Assembly (NCBI GenBank): GCA_900757195.1
Contig: CAAEMZ010000037.1
Coordinates: forward strand, 1 to 19,116
DNA length: 19,116 nt
Direction of reading: 5' to 3'
Origin: Lachnospiraceae bacterium
GTDB taxonomy: Bacteria > Bacillota > Clostridia > Lachnospirales > Lachnospiraceae
Shown here: piece by piece, positions 1 through 7,115 of the stretch
Numbering within the stretch: the stretch's first letter is position 1
Layout: each line of letters begins with the position of its first letter
Program-made: the position numbers and the translations under genes
The notes under the pieces: model-generated
Databases searched by the model: none
Told to the model about the DNA's origin: nothing
Seen by the model: the letters and a program-made list of their open reading frames with translations, nothing else

Positions 1-522
1 GGTCATTCGTGTATCGCCGGTGTCTGTATCACCGCCGATGCCGTTATCCGTACCCGTACCGGCGCCGTTGGTATTATCCGTACCCATACCGGCGCCGTTG
101 GTATTATCTGTACCTGTAACGGCATTGGTGCTGCCGTTGGTATCTGCGCCGCCTCCGATGGTGCTGTCGGTGCCGTTAATACCGGTCATCCCCGCGTTGT
201 TCTGATTGAAAATAGAGGTTTCTACATTATCTTTATCCCGGAGATAGGCGCCGAGGAGCTGGTCGTCCCGGTAGCGGAGAAGGGCGGTTGTACCATCGGA
301 AAGGCTGTAAACTTCGATAGATTCATGTTCGGCCAGACTTTTGTCGCTGGTGCCGAGCAGATCTTCGACATCGTTACGTACCATGCCGGAATATAATCCA
401 CGGACATGATCCGCCGTTAAATCGGTTCGGGCCTGGGTTCCTGCGGTATCGGCATTGCCGCAGCCGACGAGGACGAACAGAGAGAGGGCGGCGATTGTCA
501 TAAACAACAAACATTTTTTCAT
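1..522 (-). CDS. Lipoprotein with BamE/SmpA-like domain and repeat-rich tail (partial, cut by left edge)
   Basis: The minus strand reads open for 174 codons from an ATG at 522-520 to the window edge, with AGGAGG (531-536) 8 bases upstream. The protein starts with a lipoprotein signal peptide: Lys-Lys, a hydrophobic core and the lipobox LVGC with Cys21, so it should be lipid-anchored outside the cytoplasmic membrane. Residues about 40-105 (LYSGMVRNDVEDLLGTSD...) resemble the start of SmpA/OmlA/BamE-type domains, where a GM-x(3)-V-x(2)-LLG pattern is typical; in Gram-positive lipoproteins this fold is of unknown role. From about residue 108 the chain becomes Gly/Thr/Asn/Asp-rich with 10-residue repeats (TDNTNGAGxG), probably a flexible spacer. 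The C-terminus lies beyond the window. The lipoprotein call is firm; the domain call is a family resemblance seen by eye. Confidence 0.85.
   Translation of the reverse strand, partial: MKKCLLFMTIAALSLFVLVGCGNADTAGTQARTDLTADHVRGLYSGMVRNDVEDLLGTSDKSLAEHESIEVYSLSDGTTALLRYRDDQLLGAYLRDKDNVETSIFNQNNAGMTGINGTDSTIGGGADTNGSTNAVTGTDNTNGAGMGTDNTNGAGTGTDNGIGGDTDTGDTRMT
31..120. repeat. 30-bp tandem repeat inside the lipoprotein gene
   Basis: Two clear 30-bp units (61-90 and 91-120, each starting GGCGCCGTTGGTATTATC) follow a more degenerate unit at 31-60. On the coding (minus) strand each unit encodes 10 residues of the TDNTNGAGxG type, so the repeat keeps the reading frame. Such in-frame repeats often vary in copy number between strains. 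Confidence 0.75.
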
Positions 523-576
523 AATGATTACCTCCTGAATATGATTAAAAGATAATAGTAGTATGAACTTTCATAA

Positions 577-628
577 AAAAAATATGAGTACCATTTTCAA
601 TTGGGGGAAAATGGTACTCATATTTTTT
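577..628 (-). terminator. Perfect 22-bp hairpin terminator after the DUF1846 gene
   Basis: Arms 577-598 and 607-628 are perfectly complementary over 22 bp with an 8-base loop, and A/T runs lie at both outer ends. It sits 22 bp past the DUF1846 stop codon (651-653) and upstream of the lipoprotein gene, so on the minus strand it would end the DUF1846 transcript. The T-run on the plus strand means it could work in both directions. Confidence 0.8.
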
Positions 629-650
629 ATGGTACTGAATTTTTAAAATT

Positions 651-2156
651 TTAGTTATAAGAGAGATCGTCGGACGGGTAGAGCGGGTCGCAGGTGACGT
701 CAATACCGAGTTTCCGAAGGGTCTGTTCATCATTGTGGGTCAGCATAATGGTGGAATGGGCCTGAAGTCCGCGAAGCTGGCTCAGACATTCCATAGCAAC
801 CTGAGCGACCGGATTGGTGACGGCGCTGATGCTCAGAGCGATTAAAATTTCTTCACTGTTTAAAGCGGTATATTTGTTGTGAAGATGATTTTTTTTCAGT
901 TTAATCATTGGCTCCAGAATATTGTGGGAGATTAAAGGAATCTCATCGGCAATACCGGCCAGGTACTTGATCGCGTTTAAAATCATGGCGCTGCAGGCGC
1001 CCATCAGTTCCGATTTTTTACCGGTGATTATCTGACCGTCTTCCAACTGGATCGCTGTCACAGAACAGATATCGTTATTGATCAGAATCCCTTTATATTT
1101 TTCAGCCAGTTCTCTGGCAGGGAGAACAACACTGCGGTCCTCCTGTTTTAATCCCATATTTTCCATAATCAGGTTCATCCGCTGCATGGCATCTTTATTT
1201 AACAGGCCTTTTTTATATTCACAGGCAGTTTTGAAATACCGGCGGATGATTTCCTGAAGCGAAGCCTCCTGGACAACATCATCATCGATGATACCGAAAC
1301 CGATACGGTTGACGCCCATATCTGTCGGTGATTTATAGATGGAAGGTTCATTGGTAATACGTTCGATAATCCGGCGAATGACAGGAAACATTTCCAGGTC
1401 ACGGTTATAGTTGACGGCCATTTCGCCATAGGCTTCCAGATGGAAGGAATCGATCATATTGACATCCTTTAAATCGACCGTTGCCGCTTCGTAAGCCACA
1501 TTCAGCGGGTGCTTCAGCGGAACGTTCCATACAGGGAAGGTTTCAAACTTGGAATACCCGGCGGATTTGCCAAGGCGGTGTTCGTGATAAAGCTGATTCA
1601 GACAGGTAGCCAGTTTTCCGCTGCCCGGCCCCGGCGCTGTAACGACAACGATCGGCTTGCTCGTCGTGATATAAGGATTACGTCCATAGCCTTCCGGGCC
1701 GACGATTTTATCCACATCGGTCGGATAGCCGGGAATCGCTTCGTGGGTATAGACTTTAATGTTCCGGCGTTCCAGTTTATTGATAAAGACAGTGGTTGCA
1801 GGCTGTCCGCTGTAGCGGGTGATTACCACACTGTTGACTTCCAGACCATATTCCCGGAGGTCGTCGATAAGACGGAGCACATCCAGATCATAGGTGATAC
1901 CAAAATCGCCGCGGATCTTATTCCGTTCAATATCTCCGGCATACACGCAGATAATAATTTCAGACTGGTCTTTTAACTGCTGAAGTAATTTGATTTTTGC
2001 ATTTTCGTCAAACCCTGGAAGGACACGCTTGGCGTGAAGGTCGGAAATAAGTTTTCCGCCAAATTCCAGATAGAGTTTGTCGTAATCGTTGACGCGTTCC
2101 AAAATATATTTTGATTGTTCAATAATATATTTATCTGGGTCAAATCCTGTTTTCAT
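651..2156 (-). CDS. DUF1846 family protein
   Basis: This 501-residue protein matches my recollection of the DUF1846 family of Bacillota and Actinobacteria in length and sequence style (MKTGFDPDKYIIEQSKYI at the start). A glycine-rich loop, APGPGSGK (about residues 174-181), looks like a P-loop-type phosphate-binding turn, preceded by the hydrophobic strand PIVVVT. That suggests nucleotide binding, but no reaction is established for the family that I can state. There is no signal peptide or membrane segment, so it should be cytosolic. The start ATG (2156-2154) has AGGGGG (2164-2169) upstream. It is monocistronic: its own promoter lies at 2214-2243 and a strong terminator follows the stop. Family assignment is confident; function is unknown. 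Confidence 0.9.
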   Translation of the reverse strand: MKTGFDPDKYIIEQSKYILERVNDYDKLYLEFGGKLISDLHAKRVLPGFDENAKIKLLQQLKDQSEIIICVYAGDIERNKIRGDFGITYDLDVLRLIDDLREYGLEVNSVVITRYSGQPATTVFINKLERRNIKVYTHEAIPGYPTDVDKIVGPEGYGRNPYITTSKPIVVVTAPGPGSGKLATCLNQLYHEHRLGKSAGYSKFETFPVWNVPLKHPLNVAYEAATVDLKDVNMIDSFHLEAYGEMAVNYNRDLEMFPVIRRIIERITNEPSIYKSPTDMGVNRIGFGIIDDDVVQEASLQEIIRRYFKTACEYKKGLLNKDAMQRMNLIMENMGLKQEDRSVVLPARELAEKYKGILINNDICSVTAIQLEDGQIITGKKSELMGACSAMILNAIKYLAGIADEIPLISHNILEPMIKLKKNHLHNKYTALNSEEILIALSISAVTNPVAQVAMECLSQLRGLQAHSTIMLTHNDEQTLRKLGIDVTCDPLYPSDDLSYN

Positions 2157-2213
2157 AAATTTATCCCCCTAAATAAAATATGACAATGTATAACATTTTT
2201 TTACATCCCATAC

Positions 2214-2243
2214 AGTATACCATAACTGGTGTCAGGTATACAA
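2214..2243 (-). promoter_or_regulatory. Candidate promoter of the DUF1846 gene
   Basis: On the minus strand TTGTAT (2243-2238) is followed after 18 bp by TATACT (2219-2214), with TGG directly before the -10 box, which makes an extended -10 (TGn). It lies about 60 bp upstream of the DUF1846 start codon and points the right way. Confidence 0.55.
2215..2241. repeat. Inverted repeat over the DUF1846 promoter (possible operator)
   Basis: GTATACC (2215-2221) and GGTATAC (2235-2241) are exact 7-bp inverted arms with a 13-bp centre. They cover the -10 box and most of the -35 box of the minus-strand promoter. The centre-to-centre spacing of 20 bp suits a dimeric repressor on one DNA face. No cognate regulator is visible. 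Confidence 0.4.
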
Positions 2244-2283
2244 TTACGAGTTGAAAAATTTTTTCTGTTATTTTAAAGAAAAC

Positions 2284-2294
2284 TATAGTATACT
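2284..2294 (+). promoter_or_regulatory. Weak candidate -10 region for the M16 peptidase run
   Basis: Overlapping TATAGT (2284-2289) and TATACT (2289-2294) lie 57 bp before the M16 start codon in AT-rich DNA. No good -35 box is found at 16-18 bp, so this is only the best candidate for the plus-strand promoter. Confidence 0.25.
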
Positions 2295-2350
2295 TTCAAT
2301 AGCTTCATTTATTGGGATGGAGCGGGAATAGAAGTATCAGAGGTATTTAA

Positions 2351-3580
2351 ATGACACATCAGCGGATTATGAAAAACGGCCTTCGTGTCGTTATGGAAGA
2401 GATGCCGGCCTATCGGTCGATTTCGATAGGCATTTGGGTAAAAGTCGGTTCCATGTATGAAAATAAATTAAATAACGGGATGGCCCATGTGATTGAGCAT
2501 ATGATGTTTAAGGGGACTTCCCGGCGGACGGCAGCGGATATCGCCAATGAAATGACGGCGATTGGCGGGAATATGGATGCCTTCACCTGCAAGGACTGTA
2601 CCTGTTATTATGCCAAAACCCTGGATATATACGGGAAGCAGGCGCTGGATATTTTAGGAGATATGCTGTGCAACTCACTGTTTGATGCGAAGGAATTAAA
2701 AAAAGAACTGGGCGTTATCCTCGAAGAAATTGATATGTATGAGGATTCGCCGGAGGATCTGGTTCACGAGCATCTTCAGAAGGAAGTGTGGAAGGGGCAT
2801 CCTCTGGGATATTTGATTTCCGGCGAAAAGGCGCAGGTGGCCGGATTCAGCCGGGAGCGGGTTCTGGAATTTTTCCGGAAATACTATTGTGCTGAAAATA
2901 TGGTTATCTCTGTAGCCGGGCACTTTGACACGGAACAGATGTATGAATGGCTCTGCAGTTATTTTGAAGCCATTCCAGAGGGCGAAAGGTCCGATCCGGG
3001 AAAGGCGCCGGTGTATACGCCGGTACTGTGGACCCGGGAAAAAGATATTGAGCAGAATCATCTCTGCCTGGCCTTTAACTGCTGTACGGTTTTAAGCGAA
3101 GAACGGTATGTAATGACGGTAGCCAATAATATTCTGGGCGGCAATATGAATTCCCGGCTGTTTATGAAAATCCGGGACGAGCTCGGTCTGACCTATTCAA
3201 TTTATTCCTATGGAAGTTCTTATGAGCAGGCCGGACTGTTCCAGGTTTATGCGGCGATGCAGCCGTCTCAGACGGAACAGGTTCTGGAAGCGATTTTTAA
3301 TGAAAATAAACGGATGATTTGTGACGGGGTTTCCGGAGATGAACTGAGGATTGCGCTTCAGCAGATCAAGGCGGAACTGATCCTCGGTTATGAGAGCAGC
3401 TATAACCGGATGAGCGGTCTCGGAAAATCTTTACTCATCCGGGACCGGGTGGTTTCACTGGAGGAAGATCTGGAAAATATCAGCCGGGTGAGCCGTGAAG
3501 ATGTCCGGGATTTTTTTGAGGCTTATTTACAAAGAGAAGGATGTGGCATTGCCCTGGTCGGAAACAGGGGTGCCATTTAA
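2351..3580 (+). CDS. M16 family zinc metallopeptidase
   Basis: This 409-residue protein carries the inverted zinc motif HxxEH (H46-V-I-E49-H50) of the insulinase/processing-peptidase family. The third ligand is probably E126 in VILEEIDM, about 75 residues further on. Later, at about residues 262-285, it has the family's GGNMNSRLFMKIRDELGLTY segment, the typical start of the C-terminal half that closes the chamber. The length fits the roughly 410-residue, two-domain, cytosolic bacterial form. There is no signal peptide. The start ATG has AGAGG (2339-2343) 7 bases upstream. The stop is followed directly by the ribosome binding site of the next gene, so the two are probably co-transcribed. The natural substrate in Bacillota is not known to me. 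Confidence 0.93.
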   Translation: MTHQRIMKNGLRVVMEEMPAYRSISIGIWVKVGSMYENKLNNGMAHVIEHMMFKGTSRRTAADIANEMTAIGGNMDAFTCKDCTCYYAKTLDIYGKQALDILGDMLCNSLFDAKELKKELGVILEEIDMYEDSPEDLVHEHLQKEVWKGHPLGYLISGEKAQVAGFSRERVLEFFRKYYCAENMVISVAGHFDTEQMYEWLCSYFEAIPEGERSDPGKAPVYTPVLWTREKDIEQNHLCLAFNCCTVLSEERYVMTVANNILGGNMNSRLFMKIRDELGLTYSIYSYGSSYEQAGLFQVYAAMQPSQTEQVLEAIFNENKRMICDGVSGDELRIALQQIKAELILGYESSYNRMSGLGKSLLIRDRVVSLEEDLENISRVSREDVRDFFEAYLQREGCGIALVGNRGAI

Positions 3581-3590
3581 AGGAGGAACT

Positions 3591-4019
3591 ATGACAAAGC
3601 AGGAATTTTTAACATCACTGCAGGAAACCCTGGCAGCAGAGATGAACGGACAGCAGGTGATGGATCAGGTGCGCTACTACAGCGCCTATATTGACGGACA
3701 GATTGCCGAAGGCCGTACAGAAGCGGAGGTTCTGGCAGAGCTTGGTGATGCCCGGATCATTGCCCGGAATATTCTGGATGGGGCGGAGCAGGAAAACAGT
3801 GGTTACAGCGAAGAAATCCGGACAGCCTATGCCGGTGAAAATGACGGCGCGGAGGGTGGATGGCAGTCAAAACTGAAAGTGTACGGCTGCCTCGGACTGG
3901 CGCTGGCGGCATTATTTGTGGTGATTGCTTTTGTGACCCGGCTGATTATCTGGCTTTTGCCGTCAATTCTTGTGGCTGCCCTCCTTATCTGGATCTTTAA
4001 GCAATTTGACAAAAGATAG
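3591..4019 (+). CDS. HAAS/DUF1700-type membrane protein
   Basis: A 142-residue protein. I place the start at 3591 because AGGAGG (3581-3586) lies 4 bases before it; upstream in-frame starts would run deep into the M16 gene. Residues 1-65 (TKQEFLTSLQETL, RYYSAYIDGQIAEGRTEAEVLAELGDARIIARNIL) match the helical HAAS signalling domain also called DUF1700: Phe-Leu near the start, a YY-x(2)-YI motif, then LG-x-x-x-x-IA. A Glu/Gly-rich linker (66-93) leads to two hydrophobic segments at about 97-116 and 118-136, then a short basic tail. HAAS proteins are often encoded beside a PadR-type repressor, and none is seen here. It is 14 bp ahead of rlmH. Confidence 0.82.
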   Translation: MTKQEFLTSLQETLAAEMNGQQVMDQVRYYSAYIDGQIAEGRTEAEVLAELGDARIIARNILDGAEQENSGYSEEIRTAYAGENDGAEGGWQSKLKVYGCLGLALAALFVVIAFVTRLIIWLLPSILVAALLIWIFKQFDKR

Positions 4020-4033
4020 GGGACGGGAGCAGA

Positions 4034-4513
4034 ATGAAGATTTCCATTATATGCGTTGGGAAAATTAAAGAGAAATTTTACCGGATGGCGCTGGATGAAT
4101 ACAGTAAACGGCTGAGCCGATACTGTAAGCTGGAGATTCTGGAAGTGGCGGACGAAAAAACGCCGGATAATGCCAGTAATCACGAAGTGGAATTGATTAA
4201 AGATAAAGAAGGCGAGCGGATTCTTAAAAATATTCGAAGGGATGCGACGGTTATCGCACTGGCAATTGATGGGAAAATGCTTTCTTCCGAACAATTGGCG
4301 GACAAAATCCGGCAATTGGGGGTCATGGGGGAAAGTCATATTCAGTTTATCATCGGTGGTTCTCTCGGACTTTCCGACCGGGTGCTTGAAGCGGCGGATA
4401 TGCTTTTGAGTTTTTCAAAAATGACGTTTCCCCACCAGCTCATGCGGGTGATTCTGCTGGAGCAGGTTTATCGGAGCTATCGGATTATACAGGGTGAACC
4501 TTATCATAAATAG
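4034..4513 (+). CDS. rlmH: 23S rRNA (pseudouridine-1915-N3) methyltransferase RlmH
   Basis: A 159-residue protein, exactly the usual length of the family. It belongs to the SPOUT methyltransferases, which form a knotted SAM site and act as dimers; RlmH methylates N3 of pseudouridine 1915 in helix 69 of 23S rRNA on the assembled 70S ribosome. Visible signatures are the N-terminal KISIICVGKIKE strand, the knot segment IIGGSLGLS (106-114), SKMTFPHQLMRVILLEQVYR (129-148) and the conserved end GEPYHK. It starts 14 bp after the HAAS gene with GGGAG upstream, so it is probably expressed in the M16-HAAS run. Assignment is secure. Confidence 0.97.
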   Translation: MKISIICVGKIKEKFYRMALDEYSKRLSRYCKLEILEVADEKTPDNASNHEVELIKDKEGERILKNIRRDATVIALAIDGKMLSSEQLADKIRQLGVMGESHIQFIIGGSLGLSDRVLEAADMLLSFSKMTFPHQLMRVILLEQVYRSYRIIQGEPYHK

Positions 4514-4564
4514 ACAGACAGAAGCGGGAAAAACAGATATAAAATCTGAGGTGTTTGGTAAGAT

Positions 4565-5902
4565 ATGAAACAGCGGCGGTATATCGGAATAATTTTAGTG
4601 ATTCTGATGCTCTGTATACCTATGACGGGATCTGCTGAAATCGCCGGACCGGAAGCTTTTGAAAATCTGGTATGGGAACAGGTTTTTCAGGATGATCTTC
4701 ATGGCGGCGTTGTGCAGTCGGTCTGTGTGACAGAGAACTATATTATTACAATTGAAAATATGGCAGATAATGCTGAAGTCAGAGATATCGTTTCCGCTTA
4801 TTACCGGAAAGACACCGATGAAGCCGGAAATCCGGTGACACCTTATACACTGGCAAAACGGGTTGAAGAGCGGGAATGGGAGCACGGAAACGGGATGACC
4901 TATAACCCGAAGACCCACGAGATTTATGTGGCCCTTTATACGAATATCCTGCCGGAAAACCGGGGATGTCTCTATGTGATGGACCCGGAAACCCTCGGGT
5001 ATAAACGAACGGTGAAAGTGGCGGAGGATTATAATATTCTCAGCATTGATTATATGGAAGCTTCTGACCAGTATGTGATTCAGACGGATGCCCAGGACGG
5101 CTATTCATTTAAAATATTGAATTCCGATTTTGAACTGGTCGAGGATTTGGGACAATACAAAGAGACGATGGTTGGCTATAATTTTCAGGATTGCGCGGCA
5201 GCCGATGGGTTTATTCTGACTTTCCCGCTGACCATGGATCAGGGCATCGGGGATTTTCTGTGCGTATATTCCATTGAGGAACGGCGGCTGGTCTCATCGC
5301 TGCCGGTGAATCTGGGGTTTACATATACGGGGCGGGATGAACCGGAATCACTCTGCCGGTGGAGTCCGGATGAATTCCTGATGATTATTAACATGAATGA
5401 CGAAAACAGTGTCCGGTTTTATAAAACAAAGGTGGCTTATAACTGTCATGTTTTTATTGAGAGTGAATTTGGCCGGGTGAGTGCGGAGGCGATCACGGTT
5501 TCAAAGGGGGATGGATGTTCCTTTGAATTTGCACCGGACGAAGGTTACCGGCTGAAGTCGATTACGGTGGACGGCGCAGCACAGGAGCTGACGGAAGATA
5601 TGACCGGATTTTCATTGTCCGACGTTCAGACGGACCATAAGGTGAAGGTTACCTTTGAAAAAATTCCGTTTCCGGTCTGGAAGGCCCTTCTTTTAGCGGT
5701 GGCAGCCGCCGGGCTGATCGTTGTGTTATGTCTTGTTTTCCTGCACATCCGGAAACAGCGGGCATACAAACGAAAGAGAGAGCTCCGAAGACGGCGGAGA
5801 GAGCGGGAGCGGCGTCTTATGGAGAAGGCGGACCGGGAAATGGCACAGCTTGAAGAACTGGAGGAAATTATCCGGCGCCGGGAAAATAACGGGAGGAAAT
5901 AA
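4565..5902 (+). CDS. Secreted, membrane-anchored protein with an InlB-type B-repeat domain
   Basis: 445 residues. An N-terminal signal peptide (KQRR, hydrophobic core, cleavage probably after TGSA, about residue 24) is followed by a long extracellular region with strand-rich stretches such as GCLYVMDPETLGYKRTVKV, suggestive of beta-propeller blades but not proven. Residues about 295-366 (FIESEFGRVSAEAITVSKGD... APDEGYRLKSITVDG... KVKVTFEK) match the divergent InlB B-repeat type domain. A single membrane helix lies at about 369-393. The last 52 residues are cytosolic, extremely Arg/Lys-rich, then Glu-rich and likely coiled-coil. The ribosome binding site is weak: GAGG sits about 13 bp from the ATG. 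It follows rlmH by 51 bp and ends 1 bp before the GNAT gene. Function unknown. Confidence 0.8.
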   Translation: MKQRRYIGIILVILMLCIPMTGSAEIAGPEAFENLVWEQVFQDDLHGGVVQSVCVTENYIITIENMADNAEVRDIVSAYYRKDTDEAGNPVTPYTLAKRVEEREWEHGNGMTYNPKTHEIYVALYTNILPENRGCLYVMDPETLGYKRTVKVAEDYNILSIDYMEASDQYVIQTDAQDGYSFKILNSDFELVEDLGQYKETMVGYNFQDCAAADGFILTFPLTMDQGIGDFLCVYSIEERRLVSSLPVNLGFTYTGRDEPESLCRWSPDEFLMIINMNDENSVRFYKTKVAYNCHVFIESEFGRVSAEAITVSKGDGCSFEFAPDEGYRLKSITVDGAAQELTEDMTGFSLSDVQTDHKVKVTFEKIPFPVWKALLLAVAAAGLIVVLCLVFLHIRKQRAYKRKRELRRRRRERERRLMEKADREMAQLEELEEIIRRRENNGRK

Positions 5903-5903
5903 A

Positions 5904-6371
5904 ATGCTTTTAAGAAAGTACGAACCGTCCGACGGCGACGCCATGGCGGCGCTGTTTTATGATACGGTGCATTCGGTGAATGCCGGGGATTATACAAAAG
6001 AGCAGCTCGACGCCTGGGCGCCGGGCCGGATGGACCGGGAGGCATGGAATGTATCCTTTTTAGCCCATTATACGCTGGTGGCTGAGGCGGATGAAAAGAT
6101 CATTGGTTTCGGCGATATTGATTCGGACGGTTACCTGGACCGGTTGTTTGTCCATAAGGATTATCAGAAGCGCGGAGTGGCGACGGCGCTCTGCAATGTA
6201 CTGGAGCGGGTTGTCCGTGAGAGGAATATCACAGCCCATGTGTCGATCACAGCAAGGCCTTTCTTTGAACATCGCGGATATCGTGTGATTAAGGCGCAGC
6301 AGGTTAGCCGTCAGGGCATCTTTTTGACGAATTATGTGATGGAAAAGCCATGTAAAAGGCTTTTGACATAG
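5904..6371 (+). CDS. GNAT family N-acetyltransferase
   Basis: 155 residues. The start at 5904 is set by GGGAGG (5891-5896) and lies 1 bp past the preceding stop codon, so the two genes are translationally close. The fold is GNAT: MLLRKYEPSDGDAMAALFYDTV at the N-terminus, then the acetyl-CoA binding motif A at about 79-96 (DRLFVHKDYQKRGVATAL) with the pyrophosphate loop Q88-K-R-G91-V-A93. The end segment RPFFEHRGYRVIKAQQVSRQGIFLTNYVMEK is typical of the subgroup related to E. coli YafP. Substrate is unknown. A TTGACA box in its last codons may belong to the promoter of the next gene. Confidence 0.9.
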   Translation: MLLRKYEPSDGDAMAALFYDTVHSVNAGDYTKEQLDAWAPGRMDREAWNVSFLAHYTLVAEADEKIIGFGDIDSDGYLDRLFVHKDYQKRGVATALCNVLERVVRERNITAHVSITARPFFEHRGYRVIKAQQVSRQGIFLTNYVMEKPCKRLLT

Positions 6372-6390
6372 GAAAACAGGGCCATATCAA
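6363..6390 (+). promoter_or_regulatory. Candidate promoter of the XRE regulator
   Basis: A perfect TTGACA (6363-6368) overlaps the last codons of the GNAT gene. TATCAA (6385-6390) follows after 16 bp as a weak -10 box, and it forms the left part of the palindrome at 6385-6402. A better -10 (TAGAAT, 6424-6429) exists but has no matching -35 at normal spacing. Confidence 0.4.
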
Positions 6391-6402
6391 ACAGGTTTGA
6401 TA
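6385..6402. repeat. 18-bp perfect palindrome upstream of the XRE regulator (possible autoregulatory operator)
   Basis: TATCAAAC-AG-GTTTGATA has two exact 8-bp arms around a 2-bp centre. It lies 54 bp before the XRE gene and overlaps the candidate -10 box. It has no T-run and is AT-rich, so it is not a terminator. Its size suits a dimeric helix-turn-helix protein. Confidence 0.5.
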
Positions 6403-6456
6403 GAAAAATAATGCGCCGCAGACTAGAATGGGATTGTAAGCAGGAGGAAGATCAAA

Positions 6457-7044
6457 ATGGAGATTGGCAGACAGATCAAAAAATACAGACATGCGCTGGC
6501 GCTGTCTCAGGAAGATCTGGCCGAAAAGGTTTTTGTAACACGGCAGACAATTTCAAACTGGGAGAATGCTAAAAATTATCCGGATATCAACAGTCTGGTG
6601 CTTCTGAGTCAGCTCTTTGGTGTTTCTCTTGACATTTTAGTCAAAGGAGATTTGGAAGAAATGAAAGAAAAGATTAAAGCGGAGGATATTAAAAGATTTA
6701 ACCGTGACGGAGGGATTTATACGGTGCTGCTTATTGCAACGGTTGTGTCCGCAGCGCCCCTGTTTTTACTGATGGATATGGTGGGAATTATTATCTGGTT
6801 CTGCCTGTTTGCAGTGACGTTTTATTTTTCACACCGTGTTGAAAAGCAGAAGAAAACCTACGATGTCCAGACCTATAGAGAAATCGTCGCTTTTAACGAA
6901 GGAAAACGGCTGGATGAAATCGAAAAAGCCCGTGAAGAAGGAAAGCGGTTTTATCAGAAAGTTTTTATGGTGATTTGTTCGGCGGCCATTGGATTTGCGG
7001 TTGCCGGAGGGATGAGCTTTGTTATTGTGAAATGGTTTTTGTGA
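6457..7044 (+). CDS. XRE-family HTH regulator fused to membrane segments
   Basis: 195 residues. Residues 3-60 form a Cro/C1-type helix-turn-helix (IGRQIKKYRHALALSQEDLAEKVFVTRQTISNWENAKNYPDI...), with the QEDLAE and TRQTISNWE helices clearly visible. A charged linker (65-84) leads to two hydrophobic segments (about 87-106 and 108-125), a charged stretch with KAREEGKRFYQ, and a third hydrophobic segment (about 169-192) reaching the C-terminus. This makes a membrane-tethered DNA-binding protein of a type common in Bacillota; signals and targets are generally unknown. GGAGG at 6443-6447 supports the start. The palindrome at 6385-6402 is a natural candidate for its own binding site. Confidence 0.9.
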   Translation: MEIGRQIKKYRHALALSQEDLAEKVFVTRQTISNWENAKNYPDINSLVLLSQLFGVSLDILVKGDLEEMKEKIKAEDIKRFNRDGGIYTVLLIATVVSAAPLFLLMDMVGIIIWFCLFAVTFYFSHRVEKQKKTYDVQTYREIVAFNEGKRLDEIEKAREEGKRFYQKVFMVICSAAIGFAVAGGMSFVIVKWFL

Positions 7045-7071
7045 CCGGAGAATAACCGGGGTATAAAAAAC

Positions 7072-7110
7072 GGGGCCTGTCAGAGAAAAAATTTCTGTCA
7101 GACCCTTTTT
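7072..7110. terminator. Bidirectional terminator between convergent genes
   Basis: Arms 7073-7084 and 7094-7105 pair over 12 positions with two mismatches. A T-run (7106-7110) follows on the plus strand and an A-run (7065-7070) precedes it, which gives a T-run on the minus strand. It lies between the XRE gene (plus) and the CDF gene (minus) and can serve both. Confidence 0.75.
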
Positions 7111-7115
7111 AAAAT

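Noticed and set aside
1509..1976. Plus-strand open frame inside the DUF1846 gene
   Set aside because: It lies opposite a well-supported gene, has no ribosome binding site and no recognisable domain.
5626..6045. Minus-strand Arg/Ser/Pro-rich frame across the end of the InlB-repeat gene and the GNAT start
   Set aside because: Its composition is the antisense of the Arg/Lys/Glu-rich tail, and it overlaps two supported genes.
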